Counted from the stretch's first letter, positions 48,985 through 62,400 are shown. The stretch: DNA of 64,000 nt from Drosophila persimilis (GCF_003286085.1 NW_020825288.1:15190001-15254000), one strand, 5' to 3'. Translations and numbers: made by a program. Notes: generated by a model from the letters alone, not told the origin.

Positions 48985-50228
48985 AGCTTGGGCTTAGAGC
49001 TACAACTGATGACCACTTGAGAGATTGTCTTTATTGTAATACTCAATTTCTTGAACCTGATGATAAACTAAGTTTCGCGGAAGTTCACAAATCAGTGTTT
49101 TTAATGGGAAATTCTTTACTCGGTCTCAAGCAAGGCACTGTGGGTCAAAAAGCTTCTCCTTGTACGAATAATTGTTCGTTATTGTTCCGCTTTCGACGAC
49201 GTTGTGGACTGCGACTAGCAAGAAAAGTTCGAAGCAATGGAATATATTGTGTGTAGGTGTATGCACTGAGAGCGTAATTAGAATGAGCGCGATAATAGAC
49301 TGTTTAAGAGAATTCGGATACAAGATCAAGAGCAATGACTCAGTCCGAGTGTAAACAGGTGGTCGTTTCAAGTTGTAAGCAATATTGGCTCATATCCATA
49401 TTGTGATTTAGAAAATATTCCAGTGAGCTAACCGAAAAAAAGATTCTAGCTAGTTTTCGAACAAGAGAAATCTAAGTTGCATAATATTGTGAAGACTGTA
49501 GTAAATGCAGAGAATGTAGTGGAACTTAGCATAATAAAGATCTTCAAAGAATATAGATCATAGCTGCGGTATTTTTCTAAAAACTTAACCACTGATATCT
49601 AAGCATGATCCAAAAACGCTGTTACATTGAGTCCAAATTCCAGGAGATATTACGTGTTATTCAAACGGGACTTAGAATTAAATGATAGGAATTCTTTCTC
49701 GTTATTGGTCATCGAACCTAATATGATGCGAAAGGTGCAGCTGAAAGGCTCATCGCAGTTTGTATCAAATTTTGTTTATTTTTTCCTGAATTTAAATATT
49801 TGGAAAAATATTCATATTGCTAACAAATTTTCTTTAAATTTTTCTACATCTTCCTGTAAGCTCCAATTTATGTTATATTCAATACTTTGGAAAGTATAGG
49901 TTTTCTTCTGATATATTGATCATTTCACACACTTTGCGATATCGGTGTATTCAGAGGCATCGACAGCGTCTTCGAATCGATCCAGGACGTAATCAGGATG
50001 TAGAATCAAAACGGATTAAATCAAATCAAATTGGATCGAACCAGATCAAATCACAAAAATACTATAGCCAGAATGAAGAAGAAAGTTTCTTGTGGCACAG
50101 CCCCTTCTATGTTGATTCGATTTTTGATCGTAGAAACGGTTGAGAAGTCCGTATTCAGCAATAGAATTCAGATTTCAGAACTCAGTTAATAGTCATCTTT
50201 AAAACTTTTTCAAAAACTTCCATTTGCA
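48985..50228. other. Intergenic region
   Basis: No supported gene. The first 150 bases are the nuclease promoter. Near 50000-50055 there is a short tandem array of ATCAAATC-like units. Confidence 0.4.
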
Positions 50229-50680
50229 ATGTGTAGTTCATTTGATGAATGTGGTACAGATGAACAATGGACATACTATTTTGCAAAATGGAACATCGGC
50301 TGGGGAATATTTATTCTAATATTTTGCCTACTATTCATTGTTAGCACGAGCTCGGATAAGTCGATAGAGATCATTTCTGAGAGCACGGAGAATGGAGTAT
50401 TGGAAGAATCGAGATTCAATATACTTCCAATTCTTTCTTATGGGTCCTGTATATTTGCGGCATCATACATGGTGTCTGGACTATTGATTATAATTGGCGA
50501 TTCGAAAGTGAGCTAACAATTTCTCCTTTCCAGCAAATATTCAAACATTTTACTCTGTAGAGTAAGAAAACCATGTTCACTATAGGGAAGTACTTAAGCC
50601 ATTTAATGCCGTGTTGGGGTTTCCTCACCGTATTTTTACCAAGTATGTATTGGATCGAGTGGTTTTTGATATGGATATTG
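50229..50680 (+). CDS. Unrecognised small multi-pass membrane protein, possibly decayed
   Basis: Exon 1 (50229-50507) and exon 2 (from 50561) join in phase across a 53-base GTGAGC...GTAG intron and reach a TGA at about 50678. The predicted 130-odd residues hold three hydrophobic segments: IGWGIFILIFCLLFIVSTSS, ILSYGSCIFAASYMVSGLLI and FLTVFLPSMYWIEWFLIWIL. Past the TGA the same frame continues with another hydrophobic run, VQILPCALAMILFFEIL, up to about 50860. The stop is therefore either a real end, a missed splice or a disabling change. I do not recognise the family. Confidence 0.45.
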
Positions 50681-50699
50681 ATTCCTTGTATCTGATTCA

Positions 50700-51450
50700 G
50701 TTGTGCATTTCATTTTCTTGCGCAGAGTGTGCAAATATTACCGTGCGCGCTGGCGATGATCCTCTTCTTCGAAATTCTTCGTCTTCAGAGTACTGGTATG
50801 GCTACCTCCGGTTTCAAGAATATCTGCTTCATGTTCCGTATTGGCTCTTTTATTCCTTAACAAGGAGTAACTTCAACTCAAATGTAATTAAACACCTACG
50901 ACAATGGTCATGCGATCATATTCCTCAGCGACAAACCGCTGGGCATGCATTTTTTTACCCACACAGGAAGGTACTCGACACAAACAGACATACTCGCACA
51001 CTCTCTCCCACTCACCCCACTGATCTTTCAATACACGATAATAATAAGTAATAATTTAATAATTTTACCTGGCGGGGTAAGAGGCGGGGATCGCGGCATA
51101 GAAGTCTGTGCCCAAAGAGGGTCCCAGCAAGACAATCGATGCATGACGCTGCTTGACACTTCGAGCACCGACACCTGGCAGCGAAACCGAATTTTAACAA
51201 ACTTGACCATCGGGGGCGCTCTAGTGACAAACAAAGTCATTATTAGTTACTTTTTAAATCAGCTTGGAAAGCTTGAAGTCCATCGATCCACCGTACCCAT
51301 ATTTTGAAGTGGTCCTTGTGCCAAAGGTAGAATCGTTGTGCCTCAGAGCGTACTTGAGCCTCCGCAACGATTTCAAAAAGCGGTTGGTCGTTTGCAAAAT
51401 ACAGATTTCCCCTTCAGGTGTCGCTTTTGATAATTACATAGACATGTAGT
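50700..51450 (+). other. Coding-like sequence of unknown identity
   Basis: Several frames read like protein but do not join simply. On the + strand: LRFQEYLLHVPYWLFYSLTR (50800-50870), CAQRGSQQDNRCMTLLDTSS (51100-51160) and YPYFEVVLVPKVESLCLRAY then SPSGVAFDNYIDM with stop at 51449. On the - strand, a 70-codon frame at 51240-51028 ends at a possible GTAAAA donor. This may be further exons of the membrane protein, a second small gene or debris. I assign no function. Confidence 0.3.
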
Positions 51451-52329
51451 TATTATGTAGCGAATGTGTAGATATCTTGTAGTTACCTTTCAAGGAAATG
51501 AATTTTGTTTTATAATCCAAAAAGGATAAGAAGAGTTTAAATTAGCCTTAGCCAATAGAATAAAATGATGTGTTTAATAATAGTAATATTCAATGGAATA
51601 TCAAAATCGAGAACTATTTAATTTTATTATTTATTCAATTCAAACAAATGCATATATGTACATGTCGTCTGATGACACTTAGCTGCAACAACGAAATAAC
51701 GATTTGATTATTTAAAATAATAATAATAGGTGCAGGGCTCCATCGTAGTTAAATTTTTAAACCAGGACCACGTATGTACATGATGCTCGCTCCAATCATC
51801 AACGCGCTCGGCGTATGAATTTGGTCAAGGACACGGGCAGCACCGACTTGTAGTATTTGTTTAGGACTGAAGGTCCTTAATAGTTAGTAATATTCAATCC
51901 AAAATCAAAGTCAAGAAATATGATGAGATATATAAATGTTGTAAAATTTGAGACGTGTATGTTAGTAAACCTGATCATATATTAAACTAAAAAATATACA
52001 ATAAATACTCGTAATTGTGTGTAAGAATTACAGTGCCCTGCCAGTGAATTTTCCACCATTTTATAATTGTTGTGCTGACGACATCATTTGAGCATATCGC
52101 CAAGTGTATCTTCCTTTTGATAATTTTAATTGTTTGGTTGATATAGTTTATTCATTCGATTTGGTTTCACTTATATTTAATATGTACTCTTATGTTTATA
52201 TGAGAGACTGGCAGTGACTGAGACTGACGGCAATATGTATCAAGCTCTATGGAACGACACAAAATTCATCTATGTCAAGTATTTCAACGTCGATCCCACT
52301 ACCATCCTTCCATCAATCTTAGTAAGAGC
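51451..52329. other. AT-rich intergenic region
   Basis: No gene. It contains two short relatives of the dispersed repeat (about 51575-51620 and 51885-51940). Confidence 0.45.
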
Positions 52330-52625
52330 TGTTTCGGTCAATCATCGATACCATTCCTAGGTGATATGAGAAATGATATAGATTAGAATATATCATAATG
52401 TTTTGTAAGTAAGAATTTACCTTGATATTAATATTAGCGGATTCTCTAGCCAGAACAGCGCTCTTGGTATCTCCGGCTCCCGACGCAAATCTATCTTTGA
52501 GTACGGATGCAAGCGACACAGCTGTGGGTGTAGCACTCCATAAAATCTTCAACGAAGAATTTCAGCCAAGAGAGCAAATAATTTGTAACGCGGAACCGAT
52601 ACTATATCAAATAGAGCGTTCATAA
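52330..52625 (+). mobile_element. Fragment of a Ty3/gypsy-like retrotransposon pol gene
   Basis: The frame at 52422-52625 contains ALLVSPAPDANLSLSTDASD followed by TAVGVAL, the junction between reverse transcriptase and RNase H of LTR-retroelement pol proteins (TDAS with the first catalytic Asp). It ends at a stop after about 67 codons, and no LTR, integrase or other pol part is visible nearby. It is a dead fragment. Confidence 0.65.
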
Positions 52626-52952
52626 GACGTTCTGTGTCGTTGTGAGAAAGTCAATTAGCTGATAAGGAAAGACTGCGATTCATCGGCAAGGGCCGGGCAG
52701 CAAGTCATCGGGGGGATGGACGTTCTGAAAACTTGATGGATCGGTCAATTATGCACCGTGTCCCCGGGTTTTTGATCCAGCAATTATGCAAGGCAGGCGA
52801 CTTGACGACTGCTGATAAGCCTGGAAGTTTGTGAAGAACCTTCCTCGTGGCAGTCACTTGACCGGTCGATCAGTTCATCAGCTGCGCCACAACGGTGCGG
52901 AGCCCACACCGGAATTGTACCTCGAAAAAAAAGGATCAAAAAAGTAGCTAAA

Positions 52953-55669
52953 ATGCCCAAGTGGTGGAGTTCCGGCCCCAAACAGGAGACCGACAGCATC
53001 TTCCGCAGCGAGGTGATGTCCTTGGTGCAGATGTTTCTGCAGCCGGAGGCAGCCTACGACACGCTTGCCGAGCTCGGCGAGGTGGGATGTGCCCAGTTTC
53101 GTGATGTAAGTCGGGATGTGAGAGGTGTTTGAGGGTCCTTTGTGCTTACCGATCGTTATCCCTGCAGATGAACACGGGAGTGAACGCCCAGCAGCGGAAG
53201 TTCATCGGGGAGGTGCGCCGTTGCGATGAGCTGGAGCGGAAGATCCGCTATGTGACCGTCGAACTAGAAAAAGACGGGCACAAGGTGCTCGACCTGATGG
53301 ACGATTTCCCGCCTGCTCCAAAGCCCCGCGACATTATCGAGCTGGAGACGCACCTGGAGAAGACGGAGACAGAGATCATGGAGCTGGCTGCGAACAACAT
53401 CAACCTGCAGACCAGCTACCTCGAGCTGACAGAGATGATCCAAGTGCTGGAGCGGACCGACCAGTTCTTCTCGGACCAGGAGTCGCACAACTTCGACCTG
53501 AACAAACGCGGCACCCACCAGGACCCGGAGAAGTCAAACGGAACCCTGGGTTTCGTGGCCGGCGTCATCAATCGCGAAAGGGAATACGCCTTCGAGCGCA
53601 TGCTCTGGCGCATCTCTCGCGGCAACGTCTTCGTCCGCCGCGCAGAAGTGGACGTGCCCCTAACGGACCCCCGCACGGGCAGCGTCCTGCACAAGAGCGT
53701 CTTCGTGGTCTTCTTCCAGGGCGACCAACTGCAGGCCCGCATTCGCAAGGTGTGCACTGGCTTCCACGCCCACATGTATCCCTGTCCCAGCTCGCACGCG
53801 GAGCGCATGGAGATGGTGAAGAGTGTGCGCACGCGCCTGGACGACCTGAAGGCCATCATCAGCCAGACGGAGGACCACCGCAACTGCGTGCTCAACGCGG
53901 TGGGCAAGCAGCTGCCCAAGTGGACGGCGATGGTCAAGAAGATGAAGGCCATCTACCACACCCTGAACCTGTTCAATGTGGATCTGGGCAACAAGTGCTT
54001 GATTGGCGAGGCCTGGGTGCCCAAGCGGGAGCTGGAGCAGGTTGAGGCGGCACTCGCCGCGGGATCGGCCACCGTGGGCAGCACCATCCCCGCCTTTCTC
54101 AACGTGCTGGACACCAAGAAGGACCCGCCCACCTACTACAGGCTTAACAAGTTCACGCGTGGCTTCCAGAACCTGATCGACGCCTACGGAATCAGCAGCT
54201 ACAGGGAGGTGAACCCGGGCCTGTACACCTGCATCACTTTCCCCTTCCTGTTCGCGGTGATGTTCGGCGACATGGGCCACGGCACCATCCTGTTCCTGCT
54301 GGGCCTGTGGATGGTACTCGACGAGAAACGCCTCTTGAAGAAACGGGGCGGAGAGATCTGGAACATCTTCTTTGCGGGTCGCTACATTATCCTTCTCATG
54401 GGATTGTTCGCCATGTACACGGGCTTCCACTACAACGACATATTCTCAAAGTCGATAAATGTGTTCGGCTCCCACTGGGTGAACGTCTATAATCGGACCA
54501 CCGTGCTTACCAATCCGACGCTGCAGTTGAACCCCTCACTCGCCACTCGCGGAGTCTACCCCATGGGCCTCGATCCCGTGTGGCAGTCGGCCACAAACAA
54601 GATCATCTTCCTCAACACGTACAAGATGAAGCTGTCGATCATCTTCGGGGTGCTGCACATGACCTTTGGCGTGTGCATGTCGGTGGAGAACTTTGTGTTC
54701 TTCAAGAAGTATGCGTACATCATCCTCCAGTTCGTGCCCCAGGTGCTCTTCCTGCTCCTCATGTTCGGCTACATGTGCTTCATGATGTTCTACAAGTGGG
54801 TCAAGTATAGCCCGACCACCGACATCTTGGCTGACTCCCCGAGCTGTGCCCCCTCCGTTCTGATTATGTTCATCGACATGGTGCTGTTCAAGACCGAAAC
54901 CGCAGTGCCCGGCTGTGAAGTTAACATGTTCTCCTTTCAAAAGGAGCTTGAAATGACTTTCTTGTTCTTGGCCATCATCTGTATTCCATGGATTCTTGTC
55001 GGCAAGCCCCTTTGGATCAAGTACCAGCGCCGAAACAGGGTGAGTTATTCGATTAGCTCCTTACAAAAGAAAGTTATAGGAAGGGTCCATCAACTCTATT
55101 CCTTAGCCGGCTGAGCCCGTGGTACAGGTAGATGAAATCGTGGAGAAGATCGAGGTCTCTGGGAAGGAAGTAATCATCACGGAAGTGGCCGAGGCCCACG
55201 AGTCCGGTGGCCACAATGAGGACGACGAGCCGATGAGCGAGATCTGGATACACCAGGCTATCCACACCATCGAGTACATCCTGAGTACCATCTCCCACAC
55301 AGCCTCCTATCTCCGTCTCTGGGCCCTGTCCTTGGCCCATGCTCGTAAGTCCCACATATTGTATCCGAGTTGGGTCAGCACTCTATTGAAATATTCCTTG
55401 CAGAGCTCTCGGAGGTGTTGTGGACCATGGTCCTGGCGATGGGCCTGCAAATGCAGGGCTACACCGGAGCCATTGGGCTGTTCATCATCTTCGCCGTCTG
55501 GGAGTTCTTCACCATCGCCATCATGGTGATGATGGAGGGTCTGTCTGCCTTCCTGCACACCCTGCGCCTGCACTGGGTGGAGTTCATGAGCAAGTTCTAT
55601 ACGGGAGCAGGCCATGCATTCACGCCCTTCTGCTTCAAAGACCTGTTGACCGTGGTCGATGATGACTAA
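52953..55669 (+). CDS. Vha100-4: V-type proton ATPase 100-kDa subunit a, second paralogue
   Basis: Four exons, 52953-53105, 53168-55039, 55107-55344 and 55404-55669, join in phase to give 842 residues. The start [20 protein letters not shown] has a short N-terminal extension relative to Vha100-2. Family blocks are intact: [91 protein letters not shown] (essential membrane Arg) and [13 protein letters not shown]. The linker exon is acidic ([19 protein letters not shown]). It lacks the last two introns' glycine-rich insert of Vha100-2. AATAAA lies at 55722-55727. The symbol is uncertain: D. melanogaster has two more subunit a genes here (Vha100-4 and CG7678) and I cannot tell which this is. It is the closest intact relative of the relic at 14-15.4 kb. 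Confidence 0.85.
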
Positions 55670-58600
55670 AAAGGGTACATACGAAATGTATTCCTAATCT
55701 AAGAGGGCCACCAGGTCCAATAATAAACAACGCATTCCAGAATTAACAACGGCTATTTTTTTATCATTAACAATACAAAATAATTAACCATAGCTGTCAG
55801 TCTTTAAGGGGTTTCAAACGTTCGGTATTTAATCGTTGTATTAACATATTTTTAAACGTATCCCAGAAAATGATGTAAAATGCATGGTCTCAATACAGCC
55901 TTCGTGTTGTCGTTAAGTAATTTTCCATGACCAAGGTTTTGTTACTTTAATATCCCGTCCATTGTTAGAGCAAGCCAAATCCTGTAACAGCAAAAGCAAA
56001 TGGCTCGAACGGCACTCGATTGAATTAACTTACCAAAAGACTCCAATTACTTACTTCTTTCAATTAAAATCAAAGCAATCCACTGATCCGTGTGTTGACT
56101 GAAAAATGAAATGGAAGAGTTCCCCGACAACCCCGAAAACCTCCCCCCGAACCCAGGCCGAACCTAACGATTTGAATTGTGCTTCCAAGTAAGGACGTGG
56201 TCATGAAGGGCCAAACATGAAACGAGTGTTATTGATATATGTAATAATAATAATCATAAATTTTTATTTGGTTTTACTTGTTGGTTGTTTGACATTTAAA
56301 TGCTGCTAGTGAATTATATATTTTGATTTTAGCTTGAATAATTTGAAATATATATTTGCCTGTTTAAATATATATACTATATATATATATATATATCTTA
56401 ATGGATTGATTTATTTAAACTGGTAGACGACGAAAAAGTGTTGATAATATTTGCCACTGAACGCATTGGCCATTGTGGCTGTATGGCTGTATGGCTGTAT
56501 ATTTGCATATTGATTAATCGAATTTGTAAATGTAGAGCGGAAAAAATAGTTGCAACTCGCTGTTGTTGTTGTTGTTGTTGTTGTTTTCGTTGCGGTTCCC
56601 TGCGATGCACGATGGTGGTGGTGGACTCCACGGAGCAAACCCAGCTCTTCAGCACACTCCGTCCGCCGGAGTAGGGCCCTGCCTGCCCCTCAATTAGCCG
56701 ATTACAATGATGTATAAAAATACTTTGTGTTCGATATATGTTCGTATGCTTACGGGTATGTAGGGGATAAAGATTTTAAAAAATCCAGCTACGCTCCTCT
56801 ACTTTTCTTTTGGTTTCTGCTGGTCTTTCTTTTTTTGTGGTTTTTTTTTTTATATAATTTCATATTTATTACATTTTTGGTACATAAATCTGTGTGTAGT
56901 AGTGATTTGCCTTAACATCTGTGCTATGTTGTGGTGATTCTGTTTCTGTTTCAGTTTTCTTGTGTGTGTTTTTCAGTAGTTTATTGGCTTAAAGTGTCGC
57001 AACTAAATCAACGTAAAACTAAATAAAATTATCATCTTGCGCGCATATGTATGTATATATTTTCTCGCAAATATATGTATACAGTACACACACACATGCA
57101 TACGAGTACAACGAAACAGAGCACGGAACTTAAAATTAGGAAATCAAGTATGTATGTATGTAAAATGTAGGGTCTAAAGTTAAGGTAAAAGTAAATTTAG
57201 GGGAAGGGTTAACTAGAAATAATTTTATACATTTTGTGCTTTGGACCGAAAGATAACAATTTTGAATAAATCTATAACAAAAATCTTCACCTAGATAAAT
57301 GTCCAAAGGGGCAGCAACCTTAGCCAAATGTTGCCTCTCCTTTTCATTTCCCATTTTTTTTTTATTATTTTTTTGAAAGTTTTTATGTAAAGTTTTGTGC
57401 CGAAAATATCACATTGAATTTTATATGTTATTTTGTTATATTATAGCTTGTTGCTTGTTGCCTACTTGTTTTGCGCCGAAACATAATTTTGTCTATCACA
57501 AAATGTTTAAAATTAATTACTTTTGCCGTCTCTGCGGGGACGTATCCAAGAAGCCGGGAAGTCGCTAAATATATGTAAATTGAAAATTACAACGAATATT
57601 TTCCAATTTTGTACCGATTGAGCAGACAGTTATATTTCAAGAATTTCAAAACATAATTTTTATGGTTTTTTTTTCATATTTTTTTTTTTTTTTTGTTACT
57701 TTAGCTTCCCATATCATCTGATTTCCATTCTCATTTCTATATGTATTCTTGTGTACTTTAACTAAATAATCATTTGACCATAAATATAAACAAAGCTTAA
57801 CAAAAAAAGTGAGGTGGTTCAAGTGGTTCAACCTAATCCTAAAGAACTTAAACTTAACGGACACGATAAAATCAGAAATTTGAGGGGAACAGATCGAACA
57901 AACTAAAAAAAAAAAAACAGAGGATAACTTTGGAGAACTATTAGCTAGACAATCGGAAAAGATTGAAATAATATGTATAAAGTGCTAACGATTACATAGA
58001 TTAAAATTAAGCAATCAACAATAAAACTGAAATGCATTTGAGGTATATGAAAATTTCTTTGTAGTTGGTTGAGTAGCCCCATCGCATACTCCGCAGAACG
58101 TATTGTTAAAATTACATCGTATCGTATATATATGGTAAGATAAACTAAGCTCTAATGTGACCTTTATATGAGTAGTAATTGTGGGTGACTGTGGTAGTTC
58201 TTGTTGCTGTTGTTGGTGGTCTGCTGTTGGTGTGTTGGTCTCTCCAACAAAGTAACGCCTACTGAATCAACCTAGTGTTTTCTCTGCTGCGACTTCTCTT
58301 CATTATAATAGTTACTAGTTTTAGTTAGGAAACAACATTTAGAAACCTTAAAGTTGGTTTGTTGTAGCCCTAGAATATGGTTACATCCGTTCTACTTGAA
58401 CTCCTTTTGTTCTGTCCCCGTCGTAGTTCGGGGGAACTCCCTCCCTTAGTTAGCAACTGAAACCTTTCCTGGTTGATATTGTTTAGTTATACACATTCAT
58501 ATAGCCTGGTATATATAGTATCTATAAGTTGATGGGATCATGTTAGAAGGACAATCTTTCAAAGTTTATCAATAGCTATAGTTAGTGTTAGCATTATCGC

Positions 58601-58968
58601 TATAATGTTTATGCGTAGCGCAGCTGTTGGCCTGCCGTAGGATTAAGTTTTAGCATCTTCGGTTCTACTAGTTTGGGTTATTGCTTGGGTAGCTCGGATG
58701 GGTCTGGGGCAATGTACAGACGACTAAATGCAAGAAGATCCTCTAACGAATTGCGAGAACCCTAGGAAAAATGACATCCTATACTTTGGAGAGGAGCAGC
58801 GATCTACACGAATCTGTCGCTCTGTTTGAATCTGTATCTATAGTTGCTGTTGTAGTAATCCTGTTGCTGTTGCTGCTGCTGTTGGTGCTGCTGTGGCTGT
58901 CCTTCCTGGGGGTGATGGTGGCGTTGGTGGTAGCTGCGTTGGCCCGGATGGTGGCCCCGGCCACGCCC
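55670..58968 (-). other. Probable long 3' UTR of the zinc-finger gene
   Basis: No coding sequence. The AT-rich stretch, with a TA microsatellite near 56380-56397 and a GTT/CAA repeat near 56560-56587, lies directly 3' (reverse strand) of the terminal fruitless exon and reaches the convergent V-ATPase gene. fruitless transcripts are known for long 3' UTRs, so much of it is probably transcribed. The exact end is not visible. Confidence 0.5.
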
Positions 58969-59471
58969 TTAAATGGACGAATTCAGCTTGAGCAGGCGAT
59001 CCGGGTGCTTGACGCGCAGGTGCGACCGGAGCGTGTCGATCCGACTGTAGGTGGCCGGGCAGTATGGGCACATGGACCGCTGGGCGGTGTGGGAGTGGAA
59101 GTGGTGCCAGCGGTTGGTGACCTCCTTGCCGCACGAGCGACAGCGCCACATCGTTCCGGGGTCGCGGGACGGCGTGAACATGTTGTGATAGGACATGGTG
59201 TGATGTGAGTTGTGGCCCCCACCACCGCCGGCGCCGGTGGGTGTCGAGGCGCCACCCAGGGCGGCAGCCGCGGCCTGGGCCGCGCTGTATCCGTGCGCAG
59301 GCGGCGTTCCGGCGGGATTGTTGTGGCCGTTGCCGGCGGCGCGTATGTAGTGCAGCGGATGGTACTCGCTCTTGAGGGCCGCGGACAGGTGCATGCCGAA
59401 GACGGCCGGCGGCGGCGAGGCCGACGAGGAGGTCGAGAGCGGTGTCGAGAGGTGGTTCCGAGCGCTGGTGC
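58969..59471 (-). CDS. fru: Terminal zinc-finger exon of fruitless (partial gene)
   Basis: The exon opens at the acceptor TCGACCACAG and runs 503 bases to a stop. It encodes an Ala, Gly, Thr and His-rich linker and then two C2H2-type fingers: MWRCRSCGKEVTNRWHHFHS and MCPYCPATYSRIDTLRSHLR, ending KHPDRLLKLNSSI. This paired-finger architecture is that of the alternative 3' exons of fruitless, a BTB zinc-finger factor that directs male courtship circuits. Each alternative exon gives a different DNA-binding specificity. The location beside the Vha100 genes, as at D. melanogaster 91A, supports it. I cannot say which lettered isoform this is. The BTB exons lie beyond the window end. The only other BTB-ZnF candidates would be lola-type genes, which do not fit the location. 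Confidence 0.8.
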
Positions 59472-62400
59472 CTGTGGTCGAGAACGAGAAAGAGAAGAAC
59501 AGACACACAACAGCCCGTCGAGCGGGACGAAAATCAGCCCAGAGAAATAGATTTCGGTTTTTTTTTGGTATTTTTTTTGGTTTCAATTTTTGGTTTTTCG
59601 TATAATAGACAGAGATAGGAGAGTGTGAGAGTGAGTGTGTGAGAGAGAGAGAGCGAGAGAGACAGACTGATAGATAGACAGAGAGAGAGAGAGACATATG
59701 GCATAAGACAGAGGCAGAATTTCCTTTTTGTGAGCAAAAAATAATATACTTAGGCGGCGTAATAAAAAAAATATCAAACTAAGAAAAAAATACTAAAAAA
59801 AAAAATCTCAAACAAACTGGTCTAACTACAATCAAGCAACTTAGGTCAACAGAAAAAGATACAATTAGATATGTGGCAACAGATCGTGAATAACGGGAAA
59901 CTCATGGCTCTTTATCCTATCTTATCGGAGCTGATCTGTGGGTCCCTCCAACATATTCCAACGTGCAAGTGAAATATTAATTTCGTTTTAAAGTATAATG
60001 CATAATTTACCTTCCTTTTCAAAGTAAGCATTTATATTATATTTATAGTCAAACAGTGCGCTGCAAAAGTAGACAATAGTTCCAACTGTTGTATACTCTT
60101 CAAACGCACTGTATACTTTAGTTTTTTTTTTATAATAAACTTATAAAATGCCTCCGTTTGTTCCTCAGAATCCTTTTTAGTTGGTATTTTTTGATTATAT
60201 TCAGGTATTTTTTTAAATTGTATACAAATGAAATTAGTCACAATCGGCGCATACATAGAGGTGTATTTATGATATATTCAGTTATATGTAATAATATATA
60301 TATTTGTAGCAAACAATTCTTGTACGAGTCTAGGCGTAAGTGCGAGTAGAACAAGTTCTGTAGGTGCTCTTCTCTTTCGCACATTTTTTTCTTTCTTTTT
60401 TTTTTTTTTTGGGTGTAACTCGTTTGTGCGAAGAATCGTCTGGCTTAATCATAACCAATTTTTGGGCTGAAACTCAAGGTAAAATTGCATACATAATAAA
60501 TCTTAAAAACATATATATTTAGTTGGTAAAAGTAAGATATTCGTAAAAGTTAAAAAGAGTTTTACAAATTCAAATTAGAATAGAAAACAAAAAAAAAAAA
60601 CAGGAAATTGGGCCGAGGTTTGAAAATTTTCTGTGTATGTGTTTGTGTGAGTGTGTGCGTTTTCTCGCGCATGTCTGTGTGTGCATGTGAGTGTGTATTG
60701 GCATATACTCGTTTATTCTTAAACTCTAGGTTCGACTTTTCATGGGCACCCCTAACGTCTTTGGAAGCACAATTCAAGGCGCACAGCAGAACAGGATTCG
60801 TAGTCAGAGGATCAGAAACAAAAATAATAAAGAAAAGTGATCACCATTTCGTTTTGTTTCCATAAAATTCAATTTATTTGATTTAGTTTTGATTCTGTTT
60901 CATTTGTTATTTATGTTTTACGAGTATTCTTCTCGCGTGTGTGTGTGTGTGTGTTTGTCCTGTCTGTTATGTATATGTAGGTATGTATGTATGTAGGTGT
61001 ATATGGTTCATCTGGCTGTTCTTCAGTTTTTATTATATTTTTTATATGTTTTTATTAGGGTTTATTCTGGGGTTTAGTAATTCAATTTCAATTTCAATTT
61101 CTTTCATTGAAAGGCTGCCATAATGGATAGAATGTTTATTAAAAATCGTTTTAAAAAATATTGTAATATATATTTATGTATAAATTGTAACAAATGCTGC
61201 AAGCATTCTCTGGACTTGCTTCAATTTGCTTAACGTTAATTAATCTGATTTTCATTTTTTTTTATTTTTTCCTGCGTTTTCGCTTCGTTTTTTTATATTT
61301 TGTTGTTGCTGCTGCTGTTCTTGTTGTATATAAATAAAACTAAAAATAGTTTGTATTGCATTTATTAATACAAAAATTAGATTAAACTAGGTTTTACATT
61401 CAAACTAGCACGTCCTTAAAACTAAGGGTTCGAACCACTCTTCATCGACTGCAAAATGCTGTTAAAATTGGTTAAACGAAATCAAAGTCAAGTTCTAAAT
61501 CGAAATCGAAATCGAAATCCAAATCAAAAAATCAAAGAGAGAGAGGATTCAAATGTCTCACGGGCTCCCAAATAAATATGCTAGTGTTTGTGTGTGTGGG
61601 TGAGTTCTGATTTGATGTGTGTGTGATCGATAATTTGATAGGCTTTATGACATTTATTGTAAATAGACACAGAAACTGTAGCGAAAAGTTCTCATTAACT
61701 AGCTGCTCTTCCGCCTGGTTCTTCCGATATCAGATATACATACGAGTATATTTATTTAACCATAATAATCATATTCATGGTGATATGCTAACATTTATTT
61801 AGAGTTCAAGCGGCGTCTGCACCAAGCACTGGACCTCCGACCAAGTCCTGGCTGCACTTGGGGCACAACGAGTCGAGTGCATGGGGCAAGCACCGCTTAC
61901 CGCTTTATACTATATACAATTAGATCTCTTTTTTTTTTTTTTGTTTTTTGCTTTTCAAATAATCTGCTGTGGCCTCTCGTCTATTCCCTATTCTCCCCGC
62001 TTGCACCTTAAACGAAAACGAAAACTAGTCATATTGCACATACGATACGATTCGGAGAAAGCTCTCCTTCTACACGCTCCTATTACACTGTTCCTCCTGC
62101 CACCCAACCGTCGTCTGCTTGGGGGTATACTTTATCGTTCCTTCGTCGTCTCTCGTTCCGTCGCCTCCGCGCATTTAAAGTATATTTGGATTTAGCACCA
62201 TTTTGCGTACCACACAAATTATAGAACGTTTTTTTAAAAAAAACCTTCCCTCAATTCTCCAGCTTAATTAACATAATTTCAATCTGTAATGTTTGTGTGT
62301 GTGTGTATGTGTTTTTGTGTGGGTGTGCGTATGTTTAGTTTTACTATAGTTATCACATCATATATAGATAAATTTCTTAAATTTTTTTTTTTTTTAACAA

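Noticed and set aside
61425..61440. GGTTCGAACC resembling a tRNA B box
   Set aside because: No A box, acceptor stem or anticodon arm can be built around it.
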